Assembly: GCF_029892105.1 (NCBI RefSeq)
Contig: NZ_JARZAJ010000001.1
Span: 124,001 to 188,000, forward strand
Length of the DNA stretch: 64,000 nucleotides
Direction of reading: 5' to 3'
Source of the DNA: Kitasatospora sp. GP82
GTDB taxonomy: Bacteria > Actinomycetota > Actinomycetes > Streptomycetales > Streptomycetaceae
The notes beneath the pieces were generated by a model that ran no database searches, was not told where the DNA came from, and worked only from the letters and a program-made list of their open reading frames with translations. The position numbers were made by a program, and so were the translations under genes. Shown here piece by piece: positions 32,388-41,851 of this stretch (the stretch's first letter is position 1; every line of letters begins with the position of its first letter).

Positions 32388-33399
32388 GCCGATCCTGGAG
32401 GTCAGGAACCTGGTCAAGCACTACCCGCTGACCCAGGGCGTCCTCTTCAAGAAGCAGATCGGCGCGGTCAAGGCCGTGGACGGTATCTCCTTCGAGCTGC
32501 ACAAGGGCGAGACCCTGGGCATCGTGGGGGAGTCGGGCTGTGGCAAGTCCACGCTGGCCAAGGTGCTGATGAACCTTGAGCGGGCCACCGCCGGCGAGGT
32601 GCTGTTCAAGGGCGAGGACATCTCCAAGCTCTCCGGTGCCGCCCTCAAGGCTGTGCGGCGGAACATCCAGATGGTGTTCCAGGACCCGTACACGTCGTTG
32701 AACCCGCGTATGACGGTGGGTGACATCATCGGGGAGCCGTTCGAGATCCATCCGGAGGTGGCGCCGAAGGGCGACCGCCGCAAGGCTGTTCAGGATCTGC
32801 TGGACGTGGTGGGCCTCAATCCGGAGTACATCAACCGGTATCCGCACCAGTTCTCGGGCGGTCAGCGCCAGCGGATCGGTATCGCACGCGGGTTGGCGCT
32901 GAAGCCGGAGATCATCATCTGTGACGAGCCGGTGTCGGCGCTGGACGTCTCGGTGCAGGCGCAGGTGATCAACCTGCTGGAGCAGCTCCAGGGCGAGTTC
33001 GACCTGTCGTACATGTTCATCGCGCACGACCTGTCGATCGTCCGGCACATCTCGGACCGGGTGGGCGTGATGTACCTGGGCAAGATGGTGGAGATCGGGT
33101 CGGACGAGCAGATCTACGAGCACGCGACCCACCCCTACACCCAGGCGCTGCTGTCGGCGGTGCCGGTGCCGGACCCGACGGGCCGGGAGGGACGCGAGCG
33201 GATCATCCTGTCCGGGGACATCCCCTCGCCGGCCAACCCGCCGTCGGGCTGCCGCTTCCGCACCCGCTGCTGGAAGGCCGAGGAGCGCTGCTCGACCGAG
33301 CTGCCGCTGCTCGCGGTGCCCTCGCTGGAGGGCCCGGCCGCCCACGAGTCCGCCTGCCACTTCGCGGCGGAGCGCGAGGTCGAGCAGAGCGCGGCGTGA
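32380..33399 (+). CDS. DppF-type peptide ABC ATPase (operon 1)
   Basis: 339 residues. Second ABC ATPase of the importer: Walker A GESGCGKS, signature FSGGQRQR, Walker [13 protein letters not shown], and the oligo_HPY C-terminal extension with [12 protein letters not shown]. Nearly identical in amino-acid sequence to the operon 3 copy. The C-terminus AEREVEQSAA is encoded by the first unit of a 28-bp minisatellite, whose extra base brings in the stop codon. The gene closes the operon and is followed by a strong terminator. Confidence 0.94.
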   Translation: MAEPILEVRNLVKHYPLTQGVLFKKQIGAVKAVDGISFELHKGETLGIVGESGCGKSTLAKVLMNLERATAGEVLFKGEDISKLSGAALKAVRRNIQMVFQDPYTSLNPRMTVGDIIGEPFEIHPEVAPKGDRRKAVQDLLDVVGLNPEYINRYPHQFSGGQRQRIGIARGLALKPEIIICDEPVSALDVSVQAQVINLLEQLQGEFDLSYMFIAHDLSIVRHISDRVGVMYLGKMVEIGSDEQIYEHATHPYTQALLSAVPVPDPTGREGRERIILSGDIPSPANPPSGCRFRTRCWKAEERCSTELPLLAVPSLEGPAAHESACHFAAEREVEQSAA

Positions 33400-33481
33400 G
33401 CGCGAGGTCGAGCAGAGCGCGGCGTGAGCGCGAGGTCGAGCAGAGCGCGGCGTGAGCGCGAGATGGCGCAGAGCGCGGCCT
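33370..33481. repeat. 28-bp minisatellite at the 3' end of operon 1
   Basis: Four head-to-tail 28-bp units, three perfect (starting 33370, 33398 and 33426) and one diverged (33454-33481). The core is GAGCGCGAGGTCGAGCAGAG. The first unit codes the last residues of the DppF-type ATPase and its stop. An almost identical array follows the operon 3 ATPase at 45801-45912; a 27-bp in-frame version is found in operon 2. Confidence 0.9.
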
Positions 33482-33495
33482 GATCGACCGTAGCC

Positions 33496-33537
33496 CGTGA
33501 GGCCCGGTCCACACCCAGGTGTGGACCGGGCCTCACG
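33496..33537 (+). terminator. Hairpin terminator of operon 1
   Basis: A perfect 19-bp stem (33496-33514 with 33519-33537) with a 4-nt loop CCAG, about 100 nt after the last stop codon of operon 1 and 110 nt before the SBP of operon 2, separating the two operons. Confidence 0.88.
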
Positions 33538-33614
33538 GCGTTCGGGATGGCGTGGCGGGGAGCCCATCCGGAGGTACCTCGGTCGCGCCGCCGGGAACTC
33601 GCGCTTCTCATGGG

Positions 33615-33630
33615 GTGTGATGCGTCACAC
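33615..33630 (+). promoter_or_regulatory. Palindrome resembling a Streptomyces Crp site, upstream of operon 2
   Basis: GTGTGATGCGTCACAC: perfect 6-bp arms around TGCG, 18 nt before the ATG of the operon 2 SBP. It fits GTG-N6-GNCAC, the motif I recall for Streptomyces Crp. Its position just upstream of the ribosome site would suit repression or blocking. Confidence 0.4.
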
Positions 33631-33648
33631 GTCTTGAGGAGGACATCC

Positions 33649-35286
33649 ATGTCTGCTGTCGCCCGAGTGCGCTGGGCCGTGATCGTTGCGACGTCGGTGG
33701 CCCTGGTGGCCACCGGGTGCAGCAGCACCTCAAGCGGCGGCGGCGGGGGTGGTGGCAACGCCAACGGCATCGTGACGGCGTGGTGGGGCGACCCGGCGAA
33801 CCCGCTCGAACCCGCCAACACCAACGAGGTCAACGGTGGCGCGGTGCTCGACATGATCTACACCGGTCTGGTGGCCTACGACCCCAAGACCAGCAAGGCC
33901 GGCAATGCGATGGCCGAGTCGATCACCTCCAGCGATCAGCAGAACTGGACCGTCAAGATCAAGCCCGGCTGGAAGTTCAGCGACGGCACACCCGTCACCG
34001 CCGCCTCCTTCGTGGACGCCTGGAACTACGGGGCGCTCTCCACCAACAAGCAGGTGGGCTCCAGCTTCTTCCAGTACATCCAGGGCTACAAGGACGTGGC
34101 CCCGACCTCCGGCAGCCCCGCCGCCCAGACCATGTCGGGTCTGAAGGTCGTCGACGACACCAGCTTCACCGTGGCGCTCAGCCAGAAGTTCTCCACCTGG
34201 CCGCAGACCCTCGGCTACGCCGCCTACTACCCGCTCCCGAAGAGCTTCTTCACCGACCACGCGGCCTTTCTCGACAAGCCGGTGGGCAACGGCCCGTACA
34301 CGATCGCCGCCTGGACCAAGAGCCAGAAGATGCAGCTGCGGCCGAACCCCGACTACAGCGGGAGCAACAAGCCCAAGAACGCCGGTATCGACCTCAAGGT
34401 CTACACCGACACCAACGCCGCCTACGCCGATCTCCAGGCCGGCAACCTGGACGTCGACAACGGCCTGCCGAACAGTGCGCTGAAGACCATTCAGTCCGAC
34501 CTCAGCGGGCGCTTCCTCAACCAGCCCGCCGGCATCATCCAGACCATCTCCTTCCCGCTCTACCAGTCCGACTGGAGCACCGGGAACGCCAAACTGGTCC
34601 GCCAGGGCATCTCGATGGCGATCGACCGTGCCACCATCACCAAGGTCGTCTTCAACAACACCCGCACTCCGGCCACCGACTTCACCTCGCCCGTCCTCGG
34701 TGACTCCGGCGGCTACAAGGAGGGCCTCTGCGGTGACACCTGCAAGCTCAACGCGGCCAAGGCCAAGCAGCTGATCCAGCAGGGCGGCGGGATCCCCGGC
34801 GGCCAGCTGACGATCAGCTACAACGCGGACGGCCCGCACAAGGAGTGGGTGGACGCGGTCTGCAACAGCATCAACAACGCGATGGGTGACACCAAGGCGT
34901 GCGTCGGCCGCCCGGTCGGCACCTTCGCCGACTTCCGCAACCAGGTCCACGGCAAGCAGATGACCGGAGGCTTCCGCACCGGCTGGCAGATGGACTACCC
35001 GCTGATCCAGAACTTCCTGCAGCCGGTGTACGTGACCGGGGCCTCCTCCAACGACTCGGGTTACAGCAACAAGGCCTTCGACGCCAAGGTGAGCCAGGCG
35101 AACGGCGAGGCGGACGCGGCCAAGGCCGTCGCCGACTACCAGGACGCGGAGAAGATGCTGGCCACCGACCTGCCGGCGATCCCGCTCTGGTACCAGAACG
35201 GCACGGTGGGCTGGTCGTCCCGGGCCTCCAGCGTGATGCTGAACCCCTTCAGCGTCCCGGTCTACACCGAGATCACCGTCAAGTAG
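33649..35286 (+). CDS. Oligopeptide ABC transporter solute-binding lipoprotein (operon 2)
   Basis: 545 residues from ATG 33649, preceded by GAGGAGG. Lipobox ATGC (Cys24) and a Ser/Gly tether. The SBP family 5 core includes GWKFSDGTPVTAASFVDAWN and MAIDRATITKVVFNNTRTP. It is close in sequence to the operon 1 SBP along its whole length (both end in the VYTE/VYTD strand), consistent with duplication, but diverges in the region between them, so its ligand may differ. It is followed by the 109-nt G/C-only tract before the permease genes. Confidence 0.92.
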   Translation: MSAVARVRWAVIVATSVALVATGCSSTSSGGGGGGGNANGIVTAWWGDPANPLEPANTNEVNGGAVLDMIYTGLVAYDPKTSKAGNAMAESITSSDQQNWTVKIKPGWKFSDGTPVTAASFVDAWNYGALSTNKQVGSSFFQYIQGYKDVAPTSGSPAAQTMSGLKVVDDTSFTVALSQKFSTWPQTLGYAAYYPLPKSFFTDHAAFLDKPVGNGPYTIAAWTKSQKMQLRPNPDYSGSNKPKNAGIDLKVYTDTNAAYADLQAGNLDVDNGLPNSALKTIQSDLSGRFLNQPAGIIQTISFPLYQSDWSTGNAKLVRQGISMAIDRATITKVVFNNTRTPATDFTSPVLGDSGGYKEGLCGDTCKLNAAKAKQLIQQGGGIPGGQLTISYNADGPHKEWVDAVCNSINNAMGDTKACVGRPVGTFADFRNQVHGKQMTGGFRTGWQMDYPLIQNFLQPVYVTGASSNDSGYSNKAFDAKVSQANGEADAAKAVADYQDAEKMLATDLPAIPLWYQNGTVGWSSRASSVMLNPFSVPVYTEITVK

Positions 35287-35291
35287 CCGGT

Positions 35292-35400
35292 GGCGGGGGG
35301 CGGGCCCCCCGCCCCCCCGGCCCCCGCCCCCCCCCCCCCCCCCCCCGGGGCGGGGGGGGGGGCCCCCCCCCCCCCCCCCGGGGGCCCCGCCCCCCGCCGC
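35292..35400. repeat. 109-nt G/C-only tract between SBP and permease, operon 2
   Basis: Every base from 35292 to 35400 is G or C, with homopolymer C runs of more than 15 and G runs of more than 10. It sits exactly where operons 1 and 3 have a GC-rich hairpin. It may be a real extreme hairpin, but blocks of this kind also arise from sequencing or assembly error at strong secondary structure. The exact sequence should be doubted. Confidence 0.9.
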
Positions 35401-35424
35401 TGAGACGGCCGACTGGAGGTCCGC

Positions 35425-36348
35425 ATGGGACGCTATGTCATCAGACGCCTGCTCCAGATGATCCCGGTCTTCATCGGGACCACCTTTCTGATCTTCGTCA
35501 TGGTCCACGCCCTGGGCGACCCGGTGAACGCGCTCTTCGGCGACCGGGCACCGGACCCGGCGGTCGCGGAGAAGATCCGTGAGCAGTACAACCTCAACGA
35601 CCCGCTCTGGCTCCAGTACCTGAAGTACATGGGCAAGCTGTTCCGGTGGGACTTCGGAACCACCTTCAGCGGTCAGAGCGTCACCTCCCTGCTCGCCACC
35701 GCCTTCCCCACCACGCTGAAGCTGACCGCGGTGGCCTTCACCATCGAGGTGATCTTCGGGATCGGCCTCGGTCTGCTGAGCGGCCTGCGACGGGGCCGGG
35801 TCGCCGACAACAGCGTGCTGATCCTGACCCTGGTGGTCATCTCCATCCCGACCTTCGTCACCGGCTATGTGCTTCAGTACCTGGTCGGTGTGAAGTGGGG
35901 CGCGGCACCCGCGACCGTCGGCGACCAGGTCACCCTGGACCGGCTGATTCTGCCCGGTGTGGTGCTGGCCTCGGTCTCGCTCGCGTACGTCGCCCGGCTC
36001 ACCCGGACCACCGTCGTCGAGAACGTCCGCGCCGACTATGTGCGAACCGCCGTGGCCAAGGGCCTGCCGCGCCGCCGGGTGGTCGTCAACCACCTGCTGC
36101 GCAACTCGCTGATCCCGGTGGTCACCTTCCTGGGCACCGACCTGGGCGCCCTGATGGGCGGTGCGCTGGTGACCGAGCGCATCTTCAACATCCATGGCGT
36201 GGGCTACTACCTGTACCAGGGCATCGTTCGCCAGAACAGCAACACCGTGGTCGGCTTCGTGACCATCCTGGTGATCATCTACCTGGCGGCCAACCTGCTC
36301 GTCGACCTGCTCTACGCGGTCCTGGACCCGAGGATCCGTTATGCCTGA
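35425..36348 (+). CDS. DppB/OppB-type peptide ABC permease (operon 2)
   Basis: 307 residues from ATG 35425 (GGAGG 6 nt upstream). Same layout as the operon 1 subunit, starting GRYVIRRLLQMIPVFIGTTF with helix one and ending in the shared LLYAVLDPRIRYA. It carries the coupling loop DYVRTAVAKGLPRRRVVVNH. The end overlaps the next permease by 8 nt (ATGCCTGA), identical to the operon 1 junction. It forms the channel with its DppC-type partner. Confidence 0.93.
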   Translation: MGRYVIRRLLQMIPVFIGTTFLIFVMVHALGDPVNALFGDRAPDPAVAEKIREQYNLNDPLWLQYLKYMGKLFRWDFGTTFSGQSVTSLLATAFPTTLKLTAVAFTIEVIFGIGLGLLSGLRRGRVADNSVLILTLVVISIPTFVTGYVLQYLVGVKWGAAPATVGDQVTLDRLILPGVVLASVSLAYVARLTRTTVVENVRADYVRTAVAKGLPRRRVVVNHLLRNSLIPVVTFLGTDLGALMGGALVTERIFNIHGVGYYLYQGIVRQNSNTVVGFVTILVIIYLAANLLVDLLYAVLDPRIRYA

Positions 36349-37369
36349 CCAGGAGAAGTACAACGCGGCGGACCCGCTCGCCGAGGCCGGCACCGAAGAG
36401 CTGGAGATGCCGAGCGCGGTCGAGAACCGGACCTTCGACCTCGGCACCATGGAGGCCCAGTCACTTATAAAGCCCGAACGCCTCCAGGACCATCCCGAGG
36501 CCCCTGCCGCCGACGAGCGGGTGGAGGCGCGCAGCCTCTGGCAGGACGCCTGGCGCGACCTGCGGCGCAATCCGATCTTCATCATCTCCGGACTGCTGAT
36601 CGTCTTCCTGATCGTGATGGCGGTCTGGCCCGGCCTCTTCGCCTCCACCGACCCGCTCAAGTGCGACCTGTCCAAGTCCCAGCAGGGTGTCTCCTCGGGG
36701 CATCCCTTCGGCTACGACAACCAGGGTTGCGACGTCTATGCCAGGACCGTCTACGGCGCCCGCGCCTCGATCACCGTCGGCGTCTGCGCCACGGCCGGGG
36801 CGGCTCTCGTCGGCACCGTGATGGGCGGTCTGGCGGGCTTCTTCGGCGGCTGGTTCGACTCGGTCGTCTCACGGATCGCCGACATCTTCTTCGGCATCCC
36901 GATCCTGCTGGGCGGCCTGGTGTTCCTCTCCGTGGTGCCCAGCCAGTCGATCTGGATCGTGGTGGCCTTCATCGTGGTGCTCGGCTGGCCGCAGATCGCC
37001 CGTATCTCCCGGGGCTCGGTCATCACCGTCAAGCAGCAGGACTACGTCACCGCTGCCGAGGCGCTCGGCGCCGGCAGCAGCCGGCTGATGGTGCGGCACA
37101 TCCTGCCCAACGCGGTCGCCCCGATCATCGTGGTGGCGACCATCGCCCTCGGCACCTACATCGCCCTGGAGGCCACACTGAGCTTCCTCGGCGTGGGGCT
37201 CAAGCCGCCGACGGTCTCCTGGGGCATCGACATCTCCTCGGCCTCGGACTCCTTCCGCAACGCGCCGCACATGCTGCTCTATCCCGCCGGTGCGCTCAGC
37301 ATCACCGTGCTGGCGTTCATCATGCTCGGCGATGCGGTCCGCGACGCTCTCGACCCCAAGCTGCGCTGA
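36341..37369 (+). CDS. DppC/OppC-type peptide ABC permease (operon 2)
   Basis: 342 residues. It has an acidic cytosolic N-terminus of about 65 residues, longer than in operon 1 (about 30), then the OppC_N helix (LRRNPIFIISGLLIVFLIVM) and the permease core with QDYVTAAEALGAGSSRLMVR as coupling loop. An external loop contains two cysteines (LKCDLSK and NQGCDVY) absent from the operon 1 and 3 subunits; these could form a disulfide. It overlaps the DppB-type gene by 8 nt. Confidence 0.92.
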   Translation: MPDQEKYNAADPLAEAGTEELEMPSAVENRTFDLGTMEAQSLIKPERLQDHPEAPAADERVEARSLWQDAWRDLRRNPIFIISGLLIVFLIVMAVWPGLFASTDPLKCDLSKSQQGVSSGHPFGYDNQGCDVYARTVYGARASITVGVCATAGAALVGTVMGGLAGFFGGWFDSVVSRIADIFFGIPILLGGLVFLSVVPSQSIWIVVAFIVVLGWPQIARISRGSVITVKQQDYVTAAEALGAGSSRLMVRHILPNAVAPIIVVATIALGTYIALEATLSFLGVGLKPPTVSWGIDISSASDSFRNAPHMLLYPAGALSITVLAFIMLGDAVRDALDPKLR

Positions 37370-37387
37370 GAGAGAGGCCCACCGACC

Positions 37388-38464
37388 ATGAGCAGCAGCA
37401 TGACGACCGGCGTGAGCAGCCGGAAGGCCGACCCCCGGGGGAGCGGCACGGGTGTCGAGGACGCACCGCTGCTCCAGGTGCGCGACCTGCATGTGGAGTT
37501 CCGCACCAGGGACGGTGTCGCCAGGGCCGTCAACGGTGTCGACTACTCGGTCAGGGCGGGCGAGACGATCGCCATCCTGGGAGAGTCGGGTTCGGGCAAG
37601 TCCGTCACCGCGCAGGCGGTCATGGGCATCCTGGACAGTCCGCCGGGCTTCGTCACCGGTGGGGAGATCCTCTTCAAGGGCCGCGACCTGCTGAAGCTCG
37701 GGCAGGACGAGCGCCGCAAGATCCGGGGCTCACAGCTGGCGATGATCTTCCAGGACGCGCTCTCCTCGCTCAACCCCGTGCACTCGGTGGGCTACCAGCT
37801 GGGCGAGATGTTCCGGGTGCACCGGGACGCCTCCCGCAAGGAGGCGAAGGCCAGGGCCGTCGAGTTGATGGACCGGGTCCGCATCCCGGCGGCCAAGGAG
37901 CGGGTGAACGACTATCCGCACCAGTTCTCGGGCGGTATGCGTCAGCGCATCATGATCGCGATGGCGCTGGCGCTCGAACCGGATCTGATCATCGCGGACG
38001 AGCCGACGACGGCGCTCGATGTGACGGTGCAGGCCCAGGTGATGGAGCTGCTGGCGGAGCTTCAGGCCGAGTACAACATGGGCCTGATCCTGATCACCCA
38101 CGACCTCGGCGTGGTCGCCGACGTCGCGGACAAGATCGCGGTGATGTACGCGGGCCGGATCGTCGAGACCGCCCCGGTGCACGAGCTGTACGCGCGCCCG
38201 GCGCACCCCTACACCCGGGGCCTGCTCGACTCCATCCCGCGCCTGGACCAGAAGGGCCAGGAGCTGTACGCGATCAAGGGTCTGCCGCCCAATCTGCTGC
38301 GGATCCCGAAGGGGTGCGCCTTCAACCCGCGCTGCCCCAGAGCGCAGGAGATCTGCCGGCAGGAGGTGCCGAAGCTCTTCCAGGTCACCGAGGACGACGG
38401 GACGGAGCTGGCCGGCCGGGGCAGTGCCTGCTTCTTCTGGAAGGAGACCCTCCATGACGCATAG
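37388..38464 (+). CDS. DppD-type peptide ABC ATPase (operon 2)
   Basis: 358 residues from ATG 37388. A variable N-terminus of about 30 residues precedes the ABC core with Walker A GESGSGKS, signature FSGGMRQR, Walker [12 protein letters not shown], and a C-terminal region with cysteines ([15 protein letters not shown]) as in the iron-sulfur DppD group. The middle (about 37905-38190) is almost identical at DNA level to the other two copies. It overlaps the next ATPase by 11 nt. Confidence 0.93.
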   Translation: MSSSMTTGVSSRKADPRGSGTGVEDAPLLQVRDLHVEFRTRDGVARAVNGVDYSVRAGETIAILGESGSGKSVTAQAVMGILDSPPGFVTGGEILFKGRDLLKLGQDERRKIRGSQLAMIFQDALSSLNPVHSVGYQLGEMFRVHRDASRKEAKARAVELMDRVRIPAAKERVNDYPHQFSGGMRQRIMIAMALALEPDLIIADEPTTALDVTVQAQVMELLAELQAEYNMGLILITHDLGVVADVADKIAVMYAGRIVETAPVHELYARPAHPYTRGLLDSIPRLDQKGQELYAIKGLPPNLLRIPKGCAFNPRCPRAQEICRQEVPKLFQVTEDDGTELAGRGSACFFWKETLHDA

Positions 38465-39623
38465 CGGAGCCGGCGCCGACGGAGCCGACACCAACGGGGC
38501 CGGAGTACCGGAGGAGGCCGCGTTCGCGCAGGAGGTGCCGCGCGGCGAGCCGATCCTCGAAGTCCGGCAACTGGTCAAGTACTTCCCGCTGACCAGGGGC
38601 ATCCTCTTCAAGAAGCAGGTCGGCGCGGTGAAGGCCGTGGACGGTGTCTCCTTCGACCTGCGGCAGGGCGAGACCCTGGGCATCGTGGGGGAGTCGGGCT
38701 GTGGCAAGTCCACGCTGGCCAAGGTCCTGATGAACCTGGAGGCCCCGACCAGTGGCTCGGTGAAGTACAAGGGGGAGGAGATCTCGCGGCTGAGCGGTGC
38801 GGCGCTGAAGGCTGTGCGGCGGAACATCCAGATGGTGTTCCAGGACCCGTACACGTCGTTGAACCCGCGTATGACGGTGGGTGACATCATCGGGGAGCCG
38901 TTCGAGATCCACCCGGAGGTGGCGCCGAAGGGCGACCGCCGCAAGGCTGTTCAGGATCTGCTGGACGTGGTGGGCCTCAATCCGGAGTACATCAACCGGT
39001 ATCCGCACCAGTTCTCGGGCGGTCAGCGCCAGCGGATCGGTATCGCACGCGGGTTGGCGCTGAAGCCGGAGATCATCATCTGTGACGAGCCGGTGTCGGC
39101 GCTGGACGTCTCGGTGCAGGCGCAGGTGATCAACCTGCTGGAGCAGCTCCAGGGCGAGTTCGACCTGTCGTACATGTTCATCGCGCACGACCTGTCGATC
39201 GTCCGGCACATCTCGGACCGGGTGGGCGTGATGTACCTGGGCAAGATGGTGGAGATCGGGTCGGACGCGGAGATCTACGAGCACGCGACCCACCCCTACA
39301 CCCAGGCGCTGCTGTCGGCGGTGCCGGTGCCGGACCCGACGGGCCGGGAGGGGCGAGAGCGGATCGTCCTCTCGGGCGACGTGCCTTCGCCGGCCAACCC
39401 GCCGTCGGGCTGCCGCTTCCGCACCCGCTGCTGGAAGGCGCAGGAGAAGTGTGCGAGGGAGACGCCGGCGCTGACCGTGCGGGAGTGGCTCGAAGGAGCT
39501 GCGGCGCATGACTCGGCCTGTCATTTCGCGGCGGAGCGCGAGATTGGGCAGAGCGCGGCGGAGCGCGAGAGCGGGCAGGGCGCGACGGAGCGCGAGAGCG
39601 GGAAGCAGGAGAAGCAGCAGTAA
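38454..39623 (+). CDS. DppF-type peptide ABC ATPase with repeat-coded tail (operon 2)
   Basis: 389 residues from ATG 38454. It has a 30-residue acidic/Gly N-terminal extension absent from the operon 1 and 3 copies, then the standard ABC core ([28 protein letters not shown]) and the oligo_HPY extension. The C-terminal tail is lengthened by three 27-bp in-frame repeats coding AERExGQ-type units rich in Glu, Arg, Ser and Gln. The central 540 bp or so match the operon 1 and 3 genes almost base for base. It ends operon 2. Confidence 0.93.
   Translation: MTHSGAGADGADTNGAGVPEEAAFAQEVPRGEPILEVRQLVKYFPLTRGILFKKQVGAVKAVDGVSFDLRQGETLGIVGESGCGKSTLAKVLMNLEAPTSGSVKYKGEEISRLSGAALKAVRRNIQMVFQDPYTSLNPRMTVGDIIGEPFEIHPEVAPKGDRRKAVQDLLDVVGLNPEYINRYPHQFSGGQRQRIGIARGLALKPEIIICDEPVSALDVSVQAQVINLLEQLQGEFDLSYMFIAHDLSIVRHISDRVGVMYLGKMVEIGSDAEIYEHATHPYTQALLSAVPVPDPTGREGRERIVLSGDVPSPANPPSGCRFRTRCWKAQEKCARETPALTVREWLEGAAAHDSACHFAAEREIGQSAAERESGQGATERESGKQEKQQ
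39534..39614. repeat. 27-bp in-frame repeat at the end of the operon 2 DppF gene
   Basis: Three 27-bp units (starting 39534, 39561 and 39588), increasingly diverged, all beginning GAGCGCGAGA. Being a multiple of three they stay in frame, unlike the 28-bp arrays of operons 1 and 3. Confidence 0.8.
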
Positions 39624-39642
39624 CTCTGTTCACAGCTTTCAC

Positions 39643-39670
39643 GGCCCGTCCCCTTGTGGGGCGGGCCTTT
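39643..39670 (+). terminator. Terminator of operon 2
   Basis: Stem GGCCCGTCCCC (39643-39653) with GGGGCGGGCC (39658-39667), one bulged base, loop TTGT, followed by TTT. It lies 20 nt after the DppF stop codon. Confidence 0.8.
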
Positions 39671-39986
39671 GGTTTCCAGTGTTGTGCAGATAAAGCATCA
39701 GCATTCGGATGATGTTGTCCGGTATTCGGAAAATGGCTGCGTGAATTCCGTGAACGATATGCGGCTCTCTGTCAGTTAATGCCCGGGTTGGGCGCTCCAC
39801 GTAACAGAAAAGAGATGTGAGGAAGATTCCAAACGGGGGCGGGGAGATTGATAGTTGCTCTGCGCACGTCGATGGGCCGCATCGTCAACTGATTTGATGC
39901 GCCCAGACGTTGACCTTCGCCATGCCTGGAACGCCGGGCCGCGGAGGGGCTCTTCGTTCCCACGCCCTGAATCGAGAGGCAGTTGA
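39671..39986. promoter_or_regulatory. Upstream region of operon 3 with TGTCCGG motif
   Basis: About 315 bases without a gene, AT-rich between 39680 and 39830. It contains TTGTCCGGTATTCGG (from 39715), a match to the motif found upstream of operons 1 and 4. No clear -10/-35 pair can be chosen. Confidence 0.45.
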
Positions 39987-41660
39987 ATGAGGCTCACCAA
40001 GGCAATGCGCTGGACAGCGGTGGCTGCCACCACAGTCCTGGCAGTGGCTGCTTGCAGCAACGGCGGTAGCTCGGGTGGCGGCGGAAAGCCGGCGGCGAGC
40101 AATAACGCGCCGGCCAAGGACGGCGGTACCTTCCGGCTGGGCATTGTCGAGCCTACGGCTATTGATCCGTACAACGTGCAGGAATCCGAGGGAACCCTGG
40201 TTGCCCAGAATCTGTTCACCGGCCTGACCAGCGTCGATGTCAATGGCAAGATCAGCAATGCGCTGGCCGAGAGCCGGACCCCGAACGACGACTGCAGCCA
40301 GTGGACGTTCAAGATCAAGGGCGGGACCACCTTCTCGAACGGGGAGGCGGTGGACGCTGCGGCGTTCATCCGCGGCTGGACCCGGGCCGCGGCGAAGGAC
40401 GCGGCCTCCGACGTGGCGTACCACCTGAACGAGATCGACGGCTTCAAGGCGCTCCAGGACGGTACCGCGACCACCTTCAAGGGCCTTGCCGCGCCGGACG
40501 CGACCACGCTGGTGGTCAATCTCGCCATCAAGGACTGCGAGTTCGACCTGCGCACCTTCCACACGGTGTTCAGCCCGGTACCGCCGGAGGCGGGCGCGGC
40601 CACCAACAAGGCGTACAACGACCAGCCGATCGGCAACGGGCCGTTCAAGATGGAAGGCCCCTGGCAGCACAACAGCAAGATCACGCTGGTCCGGAACGAC
40701 AGCTACGGCCTGACCAAGGCACACCTGGACCGGGTCGAGATCTCCATCCTGAACTCCGCCAACGCCGACCAGCTGGAGTACCAGGGCTTCCAGGCCGGGC
40801 AGTTCGACTGGGCCCGGATGCCCACCGAGCAGCTCCCCGTCGCCAAGGCCACCTACGGGCCGAAGAACGAGTGGTACGACTGGGACGCCAACGGCATGAA
40901 CTACCTGATGCCCGTCACCTTCAACGGCCCGTTGAAGAGCAAGGAGGCGCGCCAGGCGATCTCCTACGCGATCGACCGTGACGCCATCGTCAGCGGCGTG
41001 TTCAAGGGTTTCCGTCACAAGGCCACCACGCTGGTGCCCTCGGCCTTCAAGGACGCCTTCCAGGACGGCGTCTGCGCCAGCTGCGTGAAGCAGGACAAGG
41101 ACAAGGCCAAGCAGCTCGCCGCGCAGGCCGGTCTGACGCCCGGCACCAAGCTGTACTTCGGCTACAACACCGGTGGCGGCCACGACGCCTGGGTGCAGGC
41201 CGTCGCACAGCAGCTCAAGGACGTGCTCGGCCTGGACGTGCAGATCGACGGCATCCCGTTCAAGGAACTGCTGAAGAAGGAGAAGACGCCGACTTCCACC
41301 GGTATGTACCGGGCGGCCTGGGGTGCGGACTACCCGACCCCCGGCAACTTCCTGAGCCCGCTGCTGGCCACCGCCTCCATCAACGAGGACCCGGCCACCC
41401 ACACGGTCCAGGGCGACAACGCCGGCCGCTACAGCAACCCGGCCTTCGACGCCCTGCTGCAGAAGGCCACCGCCACCAAGGACCTGGCCGAGCGGACCAG
41501 GATCTACCAGCAGGCCGAGAAGATGGCGATCGGCGACGACCAGGCACTGATCCCGCTCTTCACCCGTAGCCAGCAGCGTGTCGCCAACACCGAGAAGTGG
41601 GCCAACCTGACCTACGACTTCAACGAGAACCCCACCCTGGCGAACGTCTCGCAGAAGTAG
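39987..41660 (+). CDS. Oligopeptide ABC transporter solute-binding lipoprotein (operon 3)
   Basis: 557 residues from ATG 39987. Lipobox VAAC (Cys23). SBP family 5 with GTFRLGIVEPTAIDPYNVQE at the start of the mature part, the CSQWTFKIKGGTTFSNGEAV strand and AISYAIDRDAIVSGVFKGFR. It is clearly more diverged from the operon 1 and 2 SBPs than those are from each other. A conserved Cys pair in the second half (GVCASCVK) may form a disulfide. It is predicted to bind oligopeptides for the importer encoded downstream. Confidence 0.92.
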   Translation: MRLTKAMRWTAVAATTVLAVAACSNGGSSGGGGKPAASNNAPAKDGGTFRLGIVEPTAIDPYNVQESEGTLVAQNLFTGLTSVDVNGKISNALAESRTPNDDCSQWTFKIKGGTTFSNGEAVDAAAFIRGWTRAAAKDAASDVAYHLNEIDGFKALQDGTATTFKGLAAPDATTLVVNLAIKDCEFDLRTFHTVFSPVPPEAGAATNKAYNDQPIGNGPFKMEGPWQHNSKITLVRNDSYGLTKAHLDRVEISILNSANADQLEYQGFQAGQFDWARMPTEQLPVAKATYGPKNEWYDWDANGMNYLMPVTFNGPLKSKEARQAISYAIDRDAIVSGVFKGFRHKATTLVPSAFKDAFQDGVCASCVKQDKDKAKQLAAQAGLTPGTKLYFGYNTGGGHDAWVQAVAQQLKDVLGLDVQIDGIPFKELLKKEKTPTSTGMYRAAWGADYPTPGNFLSPLLATASINEDPATHTVQGDNAGRYSNPAFDALLQKATATKDLAERTRIYQQAEKMAIGDDQALIPLFTRSQQRVANTEKWANLTYDFNENPTLANVSQK

Positions 41661-41736
41661 CCCGTCCATCGCGTCAGGCGTTCTCCCCTCCTGGACCCCT
41701 ACGCCCCACCGCAGTTGACGTGGGGCCAGTAAACCG

Positions 41737-41771
41737 CCGCCGGCTCTGTCTGGACCAGGCAGAGCCGGCGG
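41737..41771 (+). terminator. SBP-permease intergenic hairpin, operon 3
   Basis: A 12-bp perfect GC stem (41737-41748 with 41760-41771), with a further CTGG/CCAG pairing inside the loop. Same place and probably the same job as the operon 1 element at 29363-29411. Confidence 0.7.
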
Positions 41772-41851
41772 TCCCCCGTACCCGCCCGACCGGGTGACGT
41801 ACAGGGGAGGGCGACGCCGCTCTGCCGCGACCCCACAGAGAGGCACATGCC

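Noticed and set aside
33370..33481. Short direct repeats considered as a CRISPR array
   Set aside because: Units are directly abutting with no unique spacers, no cas gene is near, and the first unit codes the end of a real gene.
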